Assembly: GCA_002280565.1 (NCBI GenBank)
Contig: NCEF01000004.1
Span: forward strand, 62,001 to 126,000
Length of the DNA stretch: 64,000 nt
Direction of reading: 5' to 3'
Origin: Sphingomonas sp. 32-66-10
Lineage (GTDB): Bacteria > Pseudomonadota > Alphaproteobacteria > Sphingomonadales > Sphingomonadaceae
Below the pieces are notes generated by a model. The model worked only from the letters and a program-made list of their open reading frames with translations, ran no database searches and was not told where the DNA came from. Positions within the stretch are counted from its first letter, which is position 1; each line of letters opens with the position of its first letter. This document shows positions 27,302 through 37,327 of the stretch, piece by piece. The translations under genes and the position numbers were made by a program.

Positions 27302-27932
27302 CCTGAGCTACGAACTGCGCCACGCGACGCGCGGTCCGGTGGCGGGGGTGGACGAAGCGGGTCGGGGACCGCTCGCCGGACCGGTCGTCGCCGCCGCCGT
27401 GATCCTCGACCCCGACTGCATCCCGCCGGGCATCGACGATTCAAAGGCGCTGACCGCCGCGAAACGCACCGCCCTGTGCGAGGCAATCCTCGGCTGTGCC
27501 CGCGTCGGCATCGGCATTGCCAGTGTCGAGGAGATCGACCGGCTCAACATCCTGTGGGCCACGATGCTGGCGATGACCCGCGCCGTCGCCGCGCTCGACC
27601 TGTCGCCAGCCTATGTGCTGGTCGACGGCAACCGCTGCCCCGACTGGCCCCACGCCAGCGAGGCCGTCATCGGCGGCGACGCGCTGTGCCTGTCGATCGC
27701 CGCCGCCTCGATCGTCGCCAAACACCGCCGCGACTGCATCATGGCCGAACTGGATGCACTCCACCCCGGCTATGGCTGGGCCAGCAACAAGGGCTATGCC
27801 GCCCGCGTGCATCAGGAAGCGCTGCGGACGCTAGGCCCCACCCCCCACCACCGCCGCAGCTTCGCCCCGGTGGCACAGGCGGAACTGGATTTCGGACCCG
27901 CAATTGCGATGCCGATGGAGCTGGCCCGATGA
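27294..27932 (+). CDS. rnhB: Ribonuclease HII
   Basis: A 212-residue enzyme that cuts RNA in RNA-DNA hybrids and at single ribonucleotides in DNA. The metal-binding acidic residues appear in GVDEAGRGPLAGP (D-E near residues 18-19) and in YVLVDGNRCP (near 110). The conserved IAAASIVAKHRRD and GYAARVHQEAL segments follow. It overlaps thiD upstream by 8 bases and the unknown exported gene downstream by 4 (ATGA). In other alphaproteobacteria rnhB is often next to ccrM, which here lies about 3.5 kb away. Confidence 0.96.
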   Translation: MPDLSYELRHATRGPVAGVDEAGRGPLAGPVVAAAVILDPDCIPPGIDDSKALTAAKRTALCEAILGCARVGIGIASVEEIDRLNILWATMLAMTRAVAALDLSPAYVLVDGNRCPDWPHASEAVIGGDALCLSIAAASIVAKHRRDCIMAELDALHPGYGWASNKGYAARVHQEALRTLGPTPHHRRSFAPVAQAELDFGPAIAMPMELAR

Positions 27933-29350
27933 GCCTGACGCTTGCCCTGCTCCTCGCTGGCTCAACTGCCGAGCCGACTGCCTGCAGGGCCGCGCTCGCG
28001 ACGGCATGGCCTGCGCTGGTCGATCGACTGGAGGATCCGGTGATGGAGCGGGTGCCGCGACCGGCGCGTGGGGTAGCTGGCATCGTCGTTCCTGAGCGAG
28101 TGAGCCAGGCAATCTTGGAAGCCGCTAGACTTCAACTCCTATGCCGATCGGACACAGAAGCAAGTGAGGTACTTCGCAGCTATGAAGCGAACCAGCGATT
28201 GCGGATTCAGGATTTTCTAAGCGCCTACCGGTTGTTGGAAGGCCAGCCGGTCGGTGGACGCCGTGCTTGGGCGGCGCTGGATGCGGGACATCTCCTGCTT
28301 GCCGCAATTGGAGTCGGAGAGGCAGAGTACCGACAGACCGTGCAGAAAGTGCGCACCGCCCATCAAGCTATGGCAACGTCAGTTGGTTTCATACAAACCG
28401 GTAGCACCCAGTTCAGCAATGGTTGGATAGACAGCTACCGAAAAGGCGGCGTTGATTCAGCGCGCATCTTTATCGCATGGCCCGATACTGCAATGCCGAT
28501 GGTACTTCAGGTTATTGAATCTGAGGGTCGGCACATTGATCAGCTTGTGGGATGCGGCGGCGATGACGCACCGATGAATGGTCCCACGATCGGCATGTCG
28601 GACACCGAAGCACTCGCTCTCGCGCGCAAATCGTTCGAACGAGCGAAAACGCAGCACGATTGGCGAACTGACTTCGGGGGGGAGGAGTGGAATGATGTGC
28701 GGACATTTTGCACGTCGCTCTATGATCTGCTTCCAGCATTCGGGCCGCCGGACCGTCTCATCGGTGACGAATTTAAGATAACCGCTTCTCAGCCCACTTC
28801 CGCCCAGATTGTCAGGTTGCTCTATGGGTCTCCCACCCAGCGGTTGCGTGGACAGCAAGCAGTTTTTGATCACCCTGGAAGCGTTCACCCCATCCACTTG
28901 GGGCTCGTCGTTGGCGACTTGTGGGGACGGGGCGACCGACTAAGGGCGGCCTTACTCTACTATATTTGGGAAGTTCGCTTCGGGCCTTGGGCCAAATTGG
29001 GCTCCCCCAGCAATGAGGGCGCCCTGTTTTCCAGTTTGCGGGCGGAATTCAGACCCATCGTGCAACGTTGGATCGGAAGCGATCCCGCGGTTCAAAGGCA
29101 GGTTCTCGAACGTGCGCTCGCTTTCGAACGTCGATTCCCGCTCTATGCCGACCGCCCTGAAGGCGTCGATGAGGAGACATGGCTACGCACCATCGAAGAG
29201 GTCCGCGCCAGTGCCACAAAGGAATGGCTTGGGGGCATGCCTGTCACGCCCGAAGCATTGAAAAGCTGGGCCAAACGGCGCTCCGACAACGGCCTGCCCA
29301 ACGGTCCTGTCGAACACCCAGGCAAACCCCTCCCCGATCACTGGCAGTGA
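27929..29350 (+). CDS. Unknown exported protein, 473 residues, lower GC
   Basis: The ATG overlaps the rnhB stop as ATGA. Residues 1-14 (MSLTLALLLAGSTA) look like a short signal peptide, so export is likely. No known domain is recognised. The body is mostly helical, with RVSQAILEAARLQLLCRSD, a VGFIQTGSTQFSNGWIDSY stretch and a C-terminal block ending PGKPLPDHWQ. From about 28100 to 29350 the base composition and codon use are clearly less GC-rich than in rnhB or aceA, which suggests a gene gained by transfer that slotted in after rnhB. Function unknown; no partner is visible. Confidence 0.75.
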   Translation: MSLTLALLLAGSTAEPTACRAALATAWPALVDRLEDPVMERVPRPARGVAGIVVPERVSQAILEAARLQLLCRSDTEASEVLRSYEANQRLRIQDFLSAYRLLEGQPVGGRRAWAALDAGHLLLAAIGVGEAEYRQTVQKVRTAHQAMATSVGFIQTGSTQFSNGWIDSYRKGGVDSARIFIAWPDTAMPMVLQVIESEGRHIDQLVGCGGDDAPMNGPTIGMSDTEALALARKSFERAKTQHDWRTDFGGEEWNDVRTFCTSLYDLLPAFGPPDRLIGDEFKITASQPTSAQIVRLLYGSPTQRLRGQQAVFDHPGSVHPIHLGLVVGDLWGRGDRLRAALLYYIWEVRFGPWAKLGSPSNEGALFSSLRAEFRPIVQRWIGSDPAVQRQVLERALAFERRFPLYADRPEGVDEETWLRTIEEVRASATKEWLGGMPVTPEALKSWAKRRSDNGLPNGPVEHPGKPLPDHWQ

Positions 29351-29372
29351 TCACCGCTCTTTGACATGAGGG

Positions 29373-29411
29373 AAAAGGCCCGCCGCTGCACCTGAGTGCA
29401 ACGACGGGCCT
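29373..29411 (-). terminator. Terminator of aceA (and of the gene facing it)
   Basis: A long stem with two C/A mismatches: AGGCCCG-C-CG-C-TGCAC, loop CTGA, GTGCA-A-CG-A-CGGGCCT. On the minus strand it is followed by TTTTCCC. It lies between the convergent unknown gene and aceA. Confidence 0.8.
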
Positions 29412-29451
29412 CCTTTCCTCCCCAGGAAAGTTGGAGCGCGAGCCTCAGCGG

Positions 29452-31047
29452 CTACGCGGCAAACTGGTTCATCGTGTTGTGGACCCCGCCAGCCTTCAGC
29501 GCAGCCTCACCGGCGAAATACTCCTTGTGGTCGTCGCCAATGTCCGACCCGGACATGTTCTGGTGCTTCACACAGGCAATGCCCTGCCGGATCTCCTGCC
29601 GCTGCACGCCCTTGACGTAGCCGAGCATCCCCATCTCGCCGAAATACTCCTTGGCGAGATTGTCGGTCGACAGCGCCGCAGTGTGATAGGTCGGCAACGT
29701 GATCAGGTGATGGAAGATGCCGGCCCGCGCCGCCGCGTCCTTCTGGAAGGTGCGGATCTTCTCGTCCGCCTCATTGGCCAGCTCAGTCCCGTCATAGTCG
29801 ACGCTCATCAGTTTCGACCGGTCATAGGCCGACACGTCGATCCCCTCGGCGTCCCACGCGTCGAACACCTGCTGGCGAAAGTTCAGCGTCCAGTTGAAGC
29901 TCGGCGAGTTGTTATAGACCAGCTTGGCGTTCGGAACGACTTCGCGGATCCGGTCCACCATCGACGCGATCTGCTCGATATGGGGCTTTTCGGTCTCGAT
30001 CCACAGCAGGTCGGCACCGTGCTGCAGGCTGGTGATGCAATCGAGCACGCAGCGATCCGCCCCGGTCCCCTCACGGAACTGGAACAGGTTCGACGGCAGC
30101 CGCTTGGGCTTCATCAGCTTGCCGCCACGGTTGATGACGACATCGCCATTGACGCCCGACAGGTCGGTGACCTCCTCGCAATCGAGGAAGGCGTTATACT
30201 GGTCGCCCAGATCGCCCGGCTCCTTGGAGTAAGCGATCTGCTTGGTCAGCCCCGCGCCGAGCGAATCGGTCCGCGTGACGATGATCCCGTCATCGACCCC
30301 CAGCTCCATAAAGGCGTAGCGACAGGCGCGGACCTTCGCCAGGAAGTCCTCATGCGGCACCGTGACCTTGCCATCCTGATGCCCGCACTGTTTCTCGTCG
30401 CTCACCTGATTCTCGATCTGGAGCGCGCAGGCCCCGGCCTCGATCATCTTCTTGGCGAGCAGGTACGTCGCCTCGGCATTGCCGAAGCCCGCATCGATAT
30501 CGGCGATGATGGGCACGACATGCGTCTCGTACGAGTCGATCGCATTCTGGATCCGCGCCGCCTCGACTTCATTGCCGGCATCCCGCGCCGCATCGAGATC
30601 GCGGAACATCATCCCCAGTTCCCGGGCATCGGCCTGTTTGAGGAAGGTGTAGAGCTCTTCGATCAGCGCCGGGACGCTGGTCTTTTCATGCATCGACTGG
30701 TCGGGCAGCGGCCCGAAATCGCTGCGCAGCGCCGCGACCATCCAGCCGGAGAGATAGAGGTAGCGCCGCTTGGTGCTGCCGAAATGCTTCTTGATCGCGA
30801 TCATCTTCTGCTGCGCGATGAAGCCGTGCCAGCAGCCGAGCGACTGGGTGTAGGCCGCCGGATCGGCGTCATAGGCCGCCATGTCGCGGCGCATGATCCC
30901 GGCGGTGTAGCGCGCAATGTCGAGGCCGGTGCGGAACCGGTTCTGCAACCGCATCCGCGCCACCGATTCGGCATCGATGCCGTCCCAGCGGCCCTGCTGC
31001 GCGTCGATGGGCTTTGCGGCCCGGGCGATTTCGTCCTGATAGGTCAT
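29452..31047 (-). CDS. aceA: Isocitrate lyase, long (531-residue) form
   Basis: Splits isocitrate into succinate and glyoxylate, the first step of the glyoxylate shunt used on acetate and fatty acids. The catalytic cysteine loop reads EKQCGHQDGKV, which is normal for the long pseudomonad-type form although short forms have KKCGH. Other family segments: GLDIARYTAGIMRRD, IIADIDAGFGNAEATYLLAK (metal-binding Asp), and YNNSPSFNW near the C-terminal third. No malate synthase is in the window. It is divergent from ccrM, with a repeat TCACTTG just upstream of its start that may be an operator. Confidence 0.96.
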   Translation of the reverse strand: MTYQDEIARAAKPIDAQQGRWDGIDAESVARMRLQNRFRTGLDIARYTAGIMRRDMAAYDADPAAYTQSLGCWHGFIAQQKMIAIKKHFGSTKRRYLYLSGWMVAALRSDFGPLPDQSMHEKTSVPALIEELYTFLKQADARELGMMFRDLDAARDAGNEVEAARIQNAIDSYETHVVPIIADIDAGFGNAEATYLLAKKMIEAGACALQIENQVSDEKQCGHQDGKVTVPHEDFLAKVRACRYAFMELGVDDGIIVTRTDSLGAGLTKQIAYSKEPGDLGDQYNAFLDCEEVTDLSGVNGDVVINRGGKLMKPKRLPSNLFQFREGTGADRCVLDCITSLQHGADLLWIETEKPHIEQIASMVDRIREVVPNAKLVYNNSPSFNWTLNFRQQVFDAWDAEGIDVSAYDRSKLMSVDYDGTELANEADEKIRTFQKDAAARAGIFHHLITLPTYHTAALSTDNLAKEYFGEMGMLGYVKGVQRQEIRQGIACVKHQNMSGSDIGDDHKEYFAGEAALKAGGVHNTMNQFAA

Positions 31048-31056
31048 TGCGTCACC

Positions 31057-31088
31057 TCACTTGAATTGTGAGTGTGACTATTCACTTG
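31057..31088 (-). promoter_or_regulatory. Direct repeat TCACTTG before aceA
   Basis: TCACTTG occurs at 31057-31063 and 31082-31088 (25 bases apart, same direction) in the first 40 bases upstream of aceA. The copy nearer the start borders the AGGTGA ribosome site. A regulator binding here could control the glyoxylate shunt. The regulator is unknown. Confidence 0.35.
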
Positions 31089-31118
31089 TTTCGACGATTG
31101 CCGGTCAAATCACGCCCT

Positions 31119-32537
<1,419 letters not shown>

Positions 32538-32556
32538 TCCGCGCTAGAGGGGGAGC

Positions 32557-33672
32557 ATGACGATCTCCCCCGCCGCCCGCCTCTATCTCCGCCCCGTCGC
32601 GCCGGTCGACAGCCCGATCGGCTATGACGGCCAGGTGGCGCGTCTCGCCGGGGGGCTGAGCTGGTTCGCGGCTTACGAACTGATCGCGACCGAGGGCGGA
32701 CGCCGCGTGGCGCAACAGCTGGTCCCGGTCGAGCGCCTGCCCGGGCTGCTCACCCAGCTTCCCGACGCGCAGGCCGAACGGCTGCGCACCCTCGCCGCCG
32801 CCAGCTCCGCACCGCGCCCGGTGATCCGCGCGGGCGAGCGGACGCTGCGGCTGGACCAGCCGCTGGTCGCCGGCATCCTCAACGTCACCCCGGACAGCTT
32901 CTCCGATGGTGGGAAGCACGGTGATGACGCCGAAGCGATTGCGCAGGCCGGGTTCGACATGGGGCTAGCTGGCGCGTCGCTGGTCGATGTCGGCGGCGAG
33001 TCGACCCGCCCCGGTGCGGAGCCGGTGTGGGAAGGCGACGAGATCAAGCGGGTCGTCCCGGTGATCGAGCGGCTCGCGGCTTCCGGCGTCCCCGTGTCGA
33101 TCGACACGCGCAAGGCGGCGGTGATGGAAGCCGCGCTCGCCGCGGGCGCGCATATTGTCAACGACGTCGCGGCGCTCGCCTATGATCCGCGCGCGATCGA
33201 CGTGGTGGCGAAGGCGGCATGCCCGGTGATCCTGATGCACTCGCCCGACCCGGCGCAATCGCCCCATGGCGGCAGCGGCTATCGCGACCCGCTGATCGAG
33301 GTGTTCGATTGGCTGGAGGCGCGGGTCGATGCCGTCGTTTCGGGCGGCGTCCAGCGCAGCAACATCCTGATCGACCCCGGCATCGGCTTTGGCAAGTCGC
33401 TGGCCGACAATCTTGCGCTGATGAACGGCCTGACGCTGCTCCATGGGCTCGGCCTGCCGATCATGTTGGGTGCGAGCCGCAAACGGATGATCGGTGCGCT
33501 CGACCATGAGGCTCCGGTCCAACGTCGGCTTGGCGGATCGCTCGCGCTGGCACTCAAGGGCGCGGGAGCGGGTTGCCAGCTGTTGCGCGTCCACGATGTT
33601 GCCGAAACCGTCCAGGCGGTGCGCGTGTGGCGCGGCATGACCGACCACGGGCTGGTCGGCCAGCCCCGCTGA
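32557..33672 (+). CDS. folP: Dihydropteroate synthase
   Basis: A 371-residue enzyme joining pterin pyrophosphate and para-aminobenzoate in folate synthesis, the target of sulfonamides. The family core starts near residue 105 with GILNVTPDSFSDGG, then VDVGGESTRPGA, SIDTRKAAVMEAAL, HIVNDVAAL and the C-terminal GASRKRMIG. About 100 N-terminal residues precede the core, longer than in E. coli, as in other sphingomonads. It follows ccrM by 19 bases and may share its transcript. folK is at 43177. Confidence 0.94.
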   Translation: MTISPAARLYLRPVAPVDSPIGYDGQVARLAGGLSWFAAYELIATEGGRRVAQQLVPVERLPGLLTQLPDAQAERLRTLAAASSAPRPVIRAGERTLRLDQPLVAGILNVTPDSFSDGGKHGDDAEAIAQAGFDMGLAGASLVDVGGESTRPGAEPVWEGDEIKRVVPVIERLAASGVPVSIDTRKAAVMEAALAAGAHIVNDVAALAYDPRAIDVVAKAACPVILMHSPDPAQSPHGGSGYRDPLIEVFDWLEARVDAVVSGGVQRSNILIDPGIGFGKSLADNLALMNGLTLLHGLGLPIMLGASRKRMIGALDHEAPVQRRLGGSLALALKGAGAGCQLLRVHDVAETVQAVRVWRGMTDHGLVGQPR

Positions 33673-33675
33673 CCC

Positions 33676-34218
33676 TCAATTCAACGGTCCGGGCCGGGTG
33701 CGCTGATCGACATAAGTGCGCTGGACCGTGAACGGGCTCACCCGTCCATCGCGAAAGCGGTCGCGGCGACGCTCGGCCTCGGCCCCGATCTTTTCGAGGC
33801 TGTCGACCAGATCGTCGAGATTGCGGCGACGCTCGACCGGGGTCGCGTCGCGGCATTCGTCCATGCAGGCGGCGACCAGATCGGGCACGCGGCGGCGAAC
33901 CACATTGGCCCAGTCGACCGCGTCGGTTGCCAACGGATCGCTATCGGCAATCGCGAGCAACCGCGCACAGCTGGTCCGCGCCGCCGCCACCCGGCTTACT
34001 GCCCAATCAGCCTCGGCGGCGGCGAGGGTCCACGCTGCTTCGAGCGGATCGCCCGCATCGGCCGTCTGCCCGCGCCGCAACCGGTAGCGGTCAAGCTTGG
34101 CGCGCAGCCGGCGGATGCCGAACCAGGCGCCGAACGCCGCCGCACCCGCAGTGACCAGCAGCACGGCGAATACCGCCAGGGCAAGAAAGGCGGCGACGAA
34201 GACAAGGAAGCGCAGCAT
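33676..34218 (-). CDS. Hypothetical membrane-anchored protein
   Basis: A 180-residue protein with one N-terminal membrane helix (FLVFVAAFLALAVFAVLLVTAGAAAFGA, residues 4-31), a basic stretch RRLRAKLDRYRLRRG, and an alpha-helical cytoplasmic part with a likely coiled coil around LVDSLEKIGAEAERRRDRF. No known domain is recognised. It converges on folP with a 3 base gap between stops. Function unknown. Confidence 0.7.
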   Translation of the reverse strand: MLRFLVFVAAFLALAVFAVLLVTAGAAAFGAWFGIRRLRAKLDRYRLRRGQTADAGDPLEAAWTLAAAEADWAVSRVAAARTSCARLLAIADSDPLATDAVDWANVVRRRVPDLVAACMDECRDATPVERRRNLDDLVDSLEKIGAEAERRRDRFRDGRVSPFTVQRTYVDQRTRPGPLN

Positions 34219-34256
34219 GCCCGATTATATGGGATCGCCCGCGCGCTTCGCCAGAC

Positions 34257-35018
34257 TCACAGCGTGTATCCGCCGTCTGCCAGCAAGGTGGCCCCGGTCA
34301 TCAACGCGCTCTGGTCGCCCAGCAGGAAGGCGATCTGCTCCGCCACCTCCTCCGCCTTGGCATAGCGGCCCAACGGCGTTCCCAGCGCCGCCAGTTCGGC
34401 AAAGGCGGCGTCGCGCCCGATCTGCGCGACGCGGTCTGCGAACATCGGCACCGTATCCCATACCGGTGTCTCGACCCCGGCGGGCGCGATGGCGTTGACC
34501 CGGATGCCGTCCGCCGCCCCTTCCTTCGCCGCGACCTTGGCAAGGTGGATCAACGCCGCCTTGGAACAGCCATAGGCAGCGACGCCGGGCTCCGCCTTGA
34601 TCCCTGCGGCCGATGCGGTCAGCACGATGCTGCCCCCGCGCCGTTCGGGATTGGCCATCATCGCACGCATCGCCGCGCGCAGCGTCAGGAACGCGCCATC
34701 GAGATTGACCGACAGGATGCGCCGCCACTCGGCGAAATCGAGCGCGGTGATGGCACCAGCGCCCGCCACCCCGGCATTGACCAGCGCATGGTCGAGCCCG
34801 GTCAGATCAACCCGATCCCACAGCGCCTCATCCGCGACATCGCCACAGACGCGGGTCGTCTCCGCATCGATCCGCACCGCATCGAGCGCGGTTTCGTCAC
34901 GGTCGACCAGCACGAGCCGCGCCGCACCCTCACCCGCCAGCAACTGCGCAACGGCCAGCCCGATGCCCGAGGCTGCGCCCGTTACGAGCGCGCAACGTCC
35001 TTCAAATCGTCTCGTCAT
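34257..35018 (-). CDS. SDR family oxidoreductase
   Basis: A 253-residue classical short-chain dehydrogenase. The cofactor loop TGAASGIGLA (near residue 13), NAGVAG (near 80), a catalytic serine in VLTASAAG (near 139), and YGCSK (Tyr-Lys, near 152) are present. An Asp in VLVDRDE after the second strand points to NAD rather than NADP. The start MTRRFEGRC at 35018 is chosen because homology begins there. The substrate cannot be told from sequence. Confidence 0.88.
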   Translation of the reverse strand: MTRRFEGRCALVTGAASGIGLAVAQLLAGEGAARLVLVDRDETALDAVRIDAETTRVCGDVADEALWDRVDLTGLDHALVNAGVAGAGAITALDFAEWRRILSVNLDGAFLTLRAAMRAMMANPERRGGSIVLTASAAGIKAEPGVAAYGCSKAALIHLAKVAAKEGAADGIRVNAIAPAGVETPVWDTVPMFADRVAQIGRDAAFAELAALGTPLGRYAKAEEVAEQIAFLLGDQSALMTGATLLADGGYTL

Positions 35019-35077
35019 CGGAGTAGCATAGCGCCAACCGGCGGTTCGACGAAGCGCCCTGAGCGGTGGAGGCCAGC

Positions 35078-35605
35078 ATGAACACTTCCGCAACGCGCTA
35101 CTCGGGCGGAGCAATCCTGCTCCACTGGCTGATCGCCGCGCTGCTGCTCGCCAATGTCGTCATCGCCTTCACCATGGAGGATGCGCGGGGCCTGATGCCG
35201 CTGCATAAGTCGATCGGCATCACCGTGCTGCTGCTGACGCTCGTGCGGATCGCGTGGCGGCTGACCCATGCCGCCCCGCCATTGCCCGCGTCGCTGGCGT
35301 CGTGGGAACGGACCGCCGCGCGCATCACCCATGCGGCCTTCTATCTGCTGTTGCTGGTCATGCCGCTGCTCGGCTGGGCGGCCTCGTCATCCGGCTCACG
35401 CGGTACCGGCGCGCTGTTCGGGGTGATCCCGTGGTTCGATCTGCCGATTGCCAAGTCGCATGAGCTGCATGAAGCGATGGGCGAAGCGCATGAACTCGCG
35501 GCCTATCTGACGATCGCGCTGATCGTCCTGCACGTCGCAGGCGCGCTAAAGCATCATTTCATCGACCGCGACGGCACGCTCAGCCGGATGCTGCCCGGCC
35601 GCTGA
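35078..35605 (+). CDS. Cytochrome b561-type membrane protein
   Basis: A 175-residue four-helix membrane protein of the bacterial cytochrome b (b561/NiFe-hydrogenase B type) family. Helix 1 has H20 in ILLHWLIAALLL, helix 2 starts MPLHKSIGIT, and histidines in AHELAAYLT and LHVAGALKHHF complete the four haem ligand positions. It moves electrons across or along the inner membrane. The ATG at 35078 has GGAGG at a good distance; a GTG at 35066 is possible. It converges on the NtrC-type regulator gene. Confidence 0.88.
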   Translation: MNTSATRYSGGAILLHWLIAALLLANVVIAFTMEDARGLMPLHKSIGITVLLLTLVRIAWRLTHAAPPLPASLASWERTAARITHAAFYLLLLVMPLLGWAASSSGSRGTGALFGVIPWFDLPIAKSHELHEAMGEAHELAAYLTIALIVLHVAGALKHHFIDRDGTLSRMLPGR

Positions 35606-35608
35606 CGC

Positions 35609-37039
35609 TCACGCCGCGTTCTGGTCGATCCCCAGTTCGCCAAGTTTGCGATACAGCGTCGAGCGACCGATTCCGAGGCGGCGGGCCACTTCGGTCATCC
35701 GCCCGCGATAATGGCCAATGGCGAGGCGGATCACGTCCGCTTCGATCTCTTCGAGTGCGCGCAGGTTTCCATCGGGCTTGAACAAGGTCACACCCGCCCC
35801 CTGCGCCGCGCCACCATGGGCCTGTCCGCCCACAGCCGGGCGCCCGCCTGCGAGTTGCGCAATCTGCGGGAAATCGGCGCGGGTCAGCGCATCGCCGTCG
35901 CACAGCACCGCCGCACGGAAAAGCGCGTTCTGCAGCTGGCGAACATTGCCCGGCCAGTCATAGCCGCCCAGCAGCGCCAGCGCGTCATCGGTGATACCCA
36001 GCGGCCGCAACCCCGGCTGTTCTGCGATCCGCGCGAGCAGATGACGCGCGAGCGGGGCGACGTCTCCAGCGCGGTCACGCAGCGGCGGAATCGTCACCTG
36101 CACGACATTGAGTCGGTAATAGAGATCCTCGCGGAAGCGGCCTTCCTCAACCTCGGTCAGCAAAGTCTTGTTGGTCGCGGCAATCACGCGGACATCGACC
36201 TGGCTGGCGTGGCGGGCACCGATCGGCTGGACCTCGCCCGACTGGACCACGCGCAGCAGCTTGACCTGCGCTTCCAGCGGCATCTCGCCAATCTCGTCGA
36301 GGAAGATGGTGCCGCCATCAGCCTCCTGAAAGCGGCCGATCTTGCGTTCGAATGCGCCGGTGAAAGCGCCTTTTTCGTGCCCGAACAGCTCGGATTCAAC
36401 GAGGTTGGCGGGAATCGCGCCGCAATTGACGCGAACGATCGACTTGGTGTGGCGGGGCGAGGCGGCGTGGATCGCCTCGGCCACCACTTCCTTGCCGACT
36501 CCGCTCTCACCCTCGATCAACACCGGCACGCGCGCGCGCGCCGCCTTGGCCGCAATCGCGAGCGCAGCGCGGAACTGCGGCGCGGACCCGACGATCTCGT
36601 CGAACGCCAGATGCGCGGACATTTTCTCGGTCAGCGGACGCAGCTCGCCCGCAACCTTTGCCCCCACCGCGCAGTCGAGCGCGGCAAGCAACCGTTCGGC
36701 GGCAAGCGGCTTGACCAGGAAGTCGGTTGCCCCCGCGCGCATCGCGCTGACCGCTGCGGCGACCGATCCATTGGCGGTCAGCAACAGGATCGGCAGCATC
36801 GGGCGGTTGAGGCGCAGCTCGGCAATCAGCGACGCCGCATCGAAATCGGGCGCCCAGTGATCGAGGATGATCGCATCGAGCGCCATGCCGTCGGGCGTAC
36901 CCAAGGTCGCCACCGCCGTTTCATGATCACTGGCAAAGATCGTGCGCCATCCGCGGCGCGCGGCAATGGCGGCGATCAACCGGCGCTGGGCCGGTTCCTC
37001 GTCGATCAGCATCAGCTGGCGCTGTCCGTTGCGCGTCAT
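35609..37039 (-). CDS. Sigma-54 dependent response regulator (NtrC family)
   Basis: A 476-residue protein with three domains: a receiver (residues 7-125; acidic LIDEEP, a likely phospho-Asp in IILDHWAPD, and Lys in FLVKPL), an AAA+ domain with GESGVGKE (Walker A), the sigma-54 contact loop GAFTGA and [16 protein letters not shown], and a C-terminal Fis-type helix-turn-helix ([17 protein letters not shown]). It activates sigma-54 promoters. No sensor kinase is adjacent, so it is an orphan regulator and its targets are unknown. Confidence 0.9.
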   Translation of the reverse strand: MTRNGQRQLMLIDEEPAQRRLIAAIAARRGWRTIFASDHETAVATLGTPDGMALDAIILDHWAPDFDAASLIAELRLNRPMLPILLLTANGSVAAAVSAMRAGATDFLVKPLAAERLLAALDCAVGAKVAGELRPLTEKMSAHLAFDEIVGSAPQFRAALAIAAKAARARVPVLIEGESGVGKEVVAEAIHAASPRHTKSIVRVNCGAIPANLVESELFGHEKGAFTGAFERKIGRFQEADGGTIFLDEIGEMPLEAQVKLLRVVQSGEVQPIGARHASQVDVRVIAATNKTLLTEVEEGRFREDLYYRLNVVQVTIPPLRDRAGDVAPLARHLLARIAEQPGLRPLGITDDALALLGGYDWPGNVRQLQNALFRAAVLCDGDALTRADFPQIAQLAGGRPAVGGQAHGGAAQGAGVTLFKPDGNLRALEEIEADVIRLAIGHYRGRMTEVARRLGIGRSTLYRKLGELGIDQNAA

Positions 37040-37138
37040 CTCAAATCCCCCAACCTGTCTCGGTTGTCCCTAATTCGGTCACCCAGCATAAGGCGGTCGG
37101 GTAAAGACGGGCTTAAGCCTGCCTAAAGCGCACAGGGG

Positions 37139-37167
37139 TTGAGGGGCGCGCGACCGCTGTCTAAGAC
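37139..37167 (+). promoter_or_regulatory. Possible promoter for the coxIV-pnt operon
   Basis: TTGAGG (37139-37144), 17 base spacer, TAAGAC (37162-37167), 33 bases before the first gene. CTGTCTAAGACAG (37157-37169) is a small palindrome over the -10. It is the best candidate seen in the gap, but weak. Confidence 0.3.
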
Positions 37168-37200
37168 AGGAAGCATAACAGCGTTACGAGGGGAAGACGC

Positions 37201-37326
37201 ATGGCCCAGAGCGGCGACATGAAAGCACATGAAGCGACCTATGGCGGATTCATGCGGCTGTTGAAGGTTGGCACGGTCGTCAGCGTCATCGTCGCTGCGT
37301 TCGTGATCTGGCTGATCGCAGCCTGA
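37201..37326 (+). CDS. aa3-type cytochrome c oxidase subunit IV (41 residues)
   Basis: A very short gene starting at the ATG at 37201, with AGGGGAAG upstream. Residues 1-20 (MAQSGDMKAHEATYGGFMRL) are the conserved front of bacterial aa3 oxidase subunit IV, and the rest is one membrane helix (VVSVIVAAFVIWLIAA). The main oxidase subunits are not in the window. It sits one base before the pntAA GTG, an arrangement known from sphingomonads, and probably shares its transcript. Its part in oxidase assembly is inferred from the family. Confidence 0.85.
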   Translation: MAQSGDMKAHEATYGGFMRLLKVGTVVSVIVAAFVIWLIAA

Positions 37327-37327
37327 C

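Noticed and set aside
29452-31047. Isocitrate lyase active-site KQCGH in place of KKCGH
   Set aside because: The long 531-residue form of pseudomonads has the same loop, so this is a normal subfamily variant and not a defect.
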